Shown in pieces: positions 60,535 through 64,000 of a DNA stretch of 64,000 bases. The position numbers were made by a program, and so were the translations under genes. The notes beneath the pieces are model-generated. The model did no database searches and was not told where the DNA came from. It saw nothing but the letters and a program-made list of their open reading frames with translations. This stretch comes from Owenweeksia hongkongensis DSM 17368 (GTDB taxonomy: Bacteria; Bacteroidota; Bacteroidia; Flavobacteriales; Schleiferiaceae). Position 1 is the stretch's first letter; each line of letters opens with the position of its first letter. The stretch is from NCBI RefSeq assembly GCF_000236705.1, contig NC_016599.1, positions 3,720,001-3,784,000 of the forward strand. The letters are read 5' to 3'.

Positions 60535-61365
60535 ATGAATGCTCTTTTGATTTTTGATATTGGAATGCATAAAGGAGAGGATACGGCTTTTTATCTCTCA
60601 AAAGGCTATCAAGTAGTAGCTGTGGATGCGGATCCAAATTTGATTAACGCTGCTAAAGAAAAATTTCAACCGGCACATGAAGAGGGGAGGCTTCGACTGG
60701 AAAATCTCGCTATTTCTGAAAATGCAGGAGAGGTTGATTTTTATCTAAGTGCTAAAAGCATTTGGAACTCTTTGAATAGTAAGATAGCCGATCGATTGGA
60801 TTCTTCGAAAGAAGTTATTAAGGTAAAAACTAATACGCTGAAAAGCCTTTTTGAAAAATATGGGGTGCCGGATTATTGTAAGATAGATATAGAAGGGTAT
60901 GATATTGTAGCGCTTAGAAGTTTGGATAAAGACAATCTACCTAAGTATATTTCAGTGGAAAGCGAATGCTTGGGAGAGTCAGATGAGCTTTTGGAGAATG
61001 AGGTTCTGGCAACATTAAATCAAATGCACGCTTTAGGTTATAAAAAGTTTAAACTAGTTGACCAGCAGACATTGAAACCATTAACATTAGGAAAAGAATT
61101 TTATAACGGAAAGAAAGAAATTCATATAGTAGAAAGGTTAAGACATAAGTTTAAATTCACTTATAGGCATAGGCTAGGAGCTAAACATGATTACAACTTT
61201 CCTTATGGTGCAACTGGGCCGTTTGGTGAAGATATTGATGGTAAATGGTATAATTTTGATGATGCCCAAAAGTTGATGCTAACGCACAGGAAACAATTTT
61301 TCGAAACAAACGTAAATGGTTATAGCTTTAGTTTTTGGTGCGACTGGCACGCCAAAATAGATTGA
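60535..61365 (+). CDS. FkbM-family SAM methyltransferase
   Basis: A 276-residue enzyme with ALLIFDIGMHKGEDTAFYLSKG (SAM motif, about 3-24), VVAVDADPNLINAAKEKF, and the FkbM signature YCKIDIEGYDIVALRSL (about 117-133). A late TYRHRLGAKHDYNFPYGATGPFGEDIDGKWY segment is uncommon and may bind a sugar. Probably O-methylates a glycan. It lies 45 nt after the AsnB-like gene. The next gene is on the opposite strand. Confidence 0.85.
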   Translation: MNALLIFDIGMHKGEDTAFYLSKGYQVVAVDADPNLINAAKEKFQPAHEEGRLRLENLAISENAGEVDFYLSAKSIWNSLNSKIADRLDSSKEVIKVKTNTLKSLFEKYGVPDYCKIDIEGYDIVALRSLDKDNLPKYISVESECLGESDELLENEVLATLNQMHALGYKKFKLVDQQTLKPLTLGKEFYNGKKEIHIVERLRHKFKFTYRHRLGAKHDYNFPYGATGPFGEDIDGKWYNFDDAQKLMLTHRKQFFETNVNGYSFSFWCDWHAKID

Positions 61366-61421
61366 GGTTCTATTGTAAAAGTTAATCCTTTGTAGTCACC
61401 CTATCCATGTGTCAAGGCACT

Positions 61422-61441
61422 CCCCCCCCCAAAAAAAAAAA
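61422..61441. repeat. C9-A11 homopolymer tract
   Basis: Nine C followed by eleven A lie in the 250-nt gap between the FkbM-like gene and the convergent glycosyltransferase gene. Tracts like this are prone to slippage in replication and in sequencing. It is outside any coding region, so it is not a frame-switch. The rest of the gap (61366-61615) shows no feature. Confidence 0.7.
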
Positions 61442-61615
61442 GAAAGCTAATGCAAGATTTATGGCGAGCTTCTGCTGTAACAATGGATGTCTAAACTTTT
61501 TTAGTGTGGTATCTGGAGGTGGTGGAAATCGGTTTAAAGTGGTGAAGTGAGCTTTTCCAATTCTAGCACATTAAGATGTGAGACGACTGGTATATCTGCT
61601 AGGAGGGTCATTCAA

Positions 61616-62839
61616 TTAGTTGTTTTTTCCTTTAAGGTTAATAGTTTTTTGAATTGCAGAGAGCAAATTATCTATACTGTTATCCCATGTATGTTCATTC
61701 GCAAAGTTTATCCTTGCTTCTCTTTTTGAGCGGGAGTTTTCGGAAAGAGCCTTATCTATTAATATTTCATACTCAGAAGCATTAGTGGCTAAATAGCAAT
61801 GCTCTGCAAATACACTCATAGCCTTTGTTGCGGTAGCTATAACGGGTTTCCCCATAGCTAAATATTCATCCACCTTTCTGGGGTAGTTGCCAATGGTCAT
61901 ATCGTTTATTAGCTGCGGATTTATTGAGACATCGAAAAAATTGAGGTAGGTACTTAGTTCTTCAGGTTTTTTACTCCCCAAAAAGTATACATTTTCCATT
62001 TGATGCAAGCGACTTCCTGTAAAGCTCGAATCTTCAGGGCCTACTAAAACGAAACTCCAGTCTTTTTTAGATTCTGCAAGATTTTCGAGCAATGTAATAT
62101 CTAACCGCATAGAAGTTAAAAATCCAATATACCCAATAATAGGATTTGCTATTCCCTCCATATCTTGAGGTTTCGAATAACTTTTATTGGGGTCAAAAAG
62201 AGATAGATCACAGCCTTGACCTATGTAATAGCTCTTAGGATTGTATTGCCTACAATAGTCTCTTAAGAAAGTTGAGTTGGCTACACTTAGGTCACTTTTT
62301 TCAATTAACTTAGGTTCAATACGAGTTCCATGTTTTTTAAAGTAATCTGTTGAAATAAGATTGTCTCTTGAATAATAAATACTCAATAATGGTTTCAAAA
62401 GCTCTTTCATATAGTAGCTTCTAAACATATCGTTATCATTAAAAAGAAAGAACTCTTGGAAGTTTAATTTTTTAAGAATAGGCTTAACCTCGGCTGCAAT
62501 TTTACGATTGTTTCTTAAATTAAAATAGTCAAATAAACGGCCTGGAGGGAGCGTGTTGATGGATAGTATAATACTGCTTGGGGTGAAGACGTATAAATTT
62601 TCCTCAACTTCAACAAGACTGTCAGTTTTTCCTTTTCTCACATTTTTTCTGAATTCAATATGATCCTGACTGTCGCTTGAGTTTTTAACTACGGTATTCC
62701 AGTCCAACGGAATGTTGATGTATAGAACTTTCGTTCGCTTGGCCAATTCGACAGCTATATTTTTGCAATTGCTACCAATGGTAGTATCCCACGGTTGTAG
62801 GCCGACAATAAGGAAAGGAGTGTGTGGTGATGTATTCAA
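61616..62839 (-). CDS. Glycosyltransferase, GT4/GT-B-like
   Basis: A 407-residue enzyme starting with TTG (no ATG in frame at the family N-terminus NTSPHTPFLIVGLQPWDT). The N-terminal Rossmann half has VLYINIPLDWNTVV; the C-terminal half has NPIIGYIGFLTSMRLDITLLENL and a late NYPRKVDEYLAMGKPVIATATKAM, the GT4-type EX7E-like region (the first Glu is replaced in part by RKVDEYLAMGKPV). Probably adds a sugar to the surface glycan. It is convergent with the FkbM-like gene and separated by 250 nt. Donor unknown. Confidence 0.8.
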   Translation of the reverse strand: MNTSPHTPFLIVGLQPWDTTIGSNCKNIAVELAKRTKVLYINIPLDWNTVVKNSSDSQDHIEFRKNVRKGKTDSLVEVEENLYVFTPSSIILSINTLPPGRLFDYFNLRNNRKIAAEVKPILKKLNFQEFFLFNDNDMFRSYYMKELLKPLLSIYYSRDNLISTDYFKKHGTRIEPKLIEKSDLSVANSTFLRDYCRQYNPKSYYIGQGCDLSLFDPNKSYSKPQDMEGIANPIIGYIGFLTSMRLDITLLENLAESKKDWSFVLVGPEDSSFTGSRLHQMENVYFLGSKKPEELSTYLNFFDVSINPQLINDMTIGNYPRKVDEYLAMGKPVIATATKAMSVFAEHCYLATNASEYEILIDKALSENSRSKREARINFANEHTWDNSIDNLLSAIQKTINLKGKNN

Positions 62840-63075
62840 AGTGTATAGGAATTTATAAAATTTGGTGTCTTATTAATCTGAAACATACATTTTGTAATAA
62901 TAAGTATTAAAACAAAAAGAGAGGTAAGAAACTACTTGCTTTGTAATTTTTATTGGTCGATAAAGGATTAAATTTGCAATTGATTTAATTATTGATCCGG
63001 AATTTATTCTCCACTACTACTGTTTGGGGGTGTAGTTCCTCATTTGTTAGGAAAGCTTTTTGTGTCCTGTCCTGA
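62840..63075. other. Intergenic region upstream of the transposase remnant
   Basis: No gene seen. A -7-like element TAAATTTG is at 62969-62976 without a clear partner. The IS left end probably lies here, near the GTTACAGAAATTTGTAAC hairpin (63082-63099) or upstream of it, but no matching right end is available in the window. Confidence 0.45.
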
Positions 63076-64000
63076 AATAGCGTTACAGAAATTTGTAACC
63101 TTCCGAAAGGCAATGGCTACGTAAAGTGTACACACAAGGATTACAGCTTAAATTATAAGCTACATGTGGTTCAAGAAATAGAGCGGGGTGAGTTAAGTCA
63201 GCATGAAGCAGTTCGAAAATATGGCATTCAGGCTCGCAGTACTGTACTGAGTTGGTTAAGAAAGTAGCGTGACTTTGATTGGGAGAATCAAACTCTAACA
63301 CAAATGGCCAAAACTCCAGAGCAAAAACTGATGGAACTAGAGCAAAAAGTTCGGCTATTGGAAAAGCAGAAAAAGCAACTGAAACATCAAATAGAACGAG
63401 CCGGCAAAAAGGCGATTATCTTTGATGTGATGATAGATATAGTCGAGAAAGAGTATAATATTCCTATCCGAAAAAAACTCCTTACCCGAACAGTCAAACA
63501 ATACAAAGAGCACTACCAAGAAAGCATAACGGCTGCCTATAGATTGTTTGGGTATAGCCGTCAGGTATTTTATCGCGCCATTAAAGCCGAAAAGACCAAA
63601 CAGCAATGTGCGCGAAAAGTAGTATCACTAGTCCAGGAAAAGCGCATGACCAAGCCACGGCTTGGCACGCGAAAACTTTACCACTTGCTGCAGCCAGAGC
63701 TGCAAGCACTGGACGTTGGCCGCGATAAATTGTTCCTCATTCTAAAAGCAAATCACATGTTAATACAACCCAAGAAATCTTACCATATTACCACCAACTC
63801 ATATCATAGGTTCCGCAAACATAAAAACTTGATTGCAGACCTACCCATCAACCGGCCAGAGCAACTTTGGATGGCTGATATAACCTACGTAGGCACCCGA
63901 GAAAACCCCATGTCCATGGGCCTTGTAACGATGCTTTCTCTAAGAAAATAATGGGATACAATGTATCAAACAGTTTGAGTACAGATGGTGCATTATCAGC
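63076..64000 (+). pseudogene. Decayed IS3-family transposase (orfA-orfB), runs off the window
   Basis: The frame reads YSLNYKLHVVQEIERGELSQ and KYGIQARSTVLSWLRK, an IS3 orfA helix-turn-helix, then a TAG stop at 63265-63267 where relatives continue KYGDFDWEN, and reads on as RDFDWENQTLTQMAKTPEQKL. No start codon precedes the first part. The same frame passes through the leucine-zipper-like region into orfB (GYSRQVFYRAIK, LWMADITYVGTREN) and then shifts: after LVT the expected DAYSKKIMGYN is only recovered one base later (LVT|DAFSKKIMGYNVSNSLSTDGALS), so there is a -1 deletion near 63929. orfA and orfB are here in one frame. At least two lesions plus a missing start codon show the element is dead. 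The catalytic DDE core is partly outside the window. Confidence 0.85.

Noticed and set aside
61422-61441. Phase-variation tract in a glycan gene
   Set aside because: The C9-A11 run is intergenic, 57 nt after the FkbM-like stop, so slippage would not change a reading frame.
63083-63301. Minus-strand open frame in the transposase region
   Set aside because: It is the complement of the IS3 orfA helix-turn-helix segment, which is recognisable on the plus strand.

Overview
The window looks like a chromosomal segment of a low-to-moderate GC member of Bacteroidota, most probably a marine or aquatic Flavobacteriales. The evidence is: two proteins with type IX secretion (T9SS) C-terminal sorting domains, an XrtF-type exosortase with its usual partner gene, many short lipoproteins with SCxx lipoboxes, a folP-cdaA pair divergent from DUF1599/DoxX(BT_3928-like)/tpiA/prmA genes, and several upstream regions with the Bacteroidota -7 motif TAnnTTTG, two or three of them with a TTG about 19-21 nt further upstream. 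A finer taxonomic guess (Schleiferiaceae/Cryomorphaceae-like) would be speculation. I recognised no tRNA, rRNA or CRISPR array.

Layout. 1-8862: a surface-glycan locus. It has an epimerase tail, a polytopic WecA-like and a monotopic PglC-like phosphoglycosyl transferase, PglD-like acetyltransferase and PglE-like aminotransferase. A 729-bp gene-free stretch full of palindromes follows, then a PglF/CapD-like dehydratase, a Wzi/RemB-like outer-membrane barrel, and the exosortase XrtF with its associated membrane protein. PglF, PglE, PglD and PglC types together point to a UDP-diacetamido-trideoxyhexose (bacillosamine-like) priming sugar. 8933-13413: a MacAB-type ABC export/efflux operon with one ATPase, two different permeases and one adaptor. 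13518-15014 (minus): an SPFH protein, a small membrane protein and a 49-residue ribbon-helix-helix protein. 15148-20687: YceI lipoprotein, RadC, a lipoprotein, then a polysaccharide-deacetylase-like / FemAB-like / HAD-phosphatase trio and a small secreted protein. 20784-24747: a tightly packed five-gene envelope operon (two DUF1549/DUF4214-like repeat lipoproteins, a Tat-exported DUF1501-like protein, a CxxxxCH cytochrome-like lipoprotein and a small lipoprotein), the most unusual system in the window. 24850-37430: comEC, then convergent cdaA and folP, then a plus-strand operon DUF1599, DoxX, OppB-like permease, tpiA, prmA and a 1471-residue secreted protein.

37686-44693: a JmjC/cupin-like oxygenase, TfoX-like protein, a sulfur unit (persulfide dioxygenase with rhodanese domains, TauE/SafE exporter, Crp/Fnr regulator) divergent from a signal-less NMT1-like binding protein, a secreted hydrolase and a second YceI protein. 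44751-49629: lipoprotein, T9SS cargo, small membrane protein, the GTPase-family ATPase YchF and a small secreted protein. 49817-54741: topoisomerase IV genes parE and parC separated by a small membrane-protein gene with no spacing. 54765-62839: a T9SS choice-of-anchor-B protein and a second glycan cluster (two GT2 enzymes, AsnB-like amidotransferase, FkbM-like methyltransferase, GT4-like glycosyltransferase). 63076-64000: a decayed IS3-family transposase that runs off the window.

Start codons were moved from the longest possible reading frame where a signal peptide, a promoter or family length made a later start clearly better; each such case is stated.
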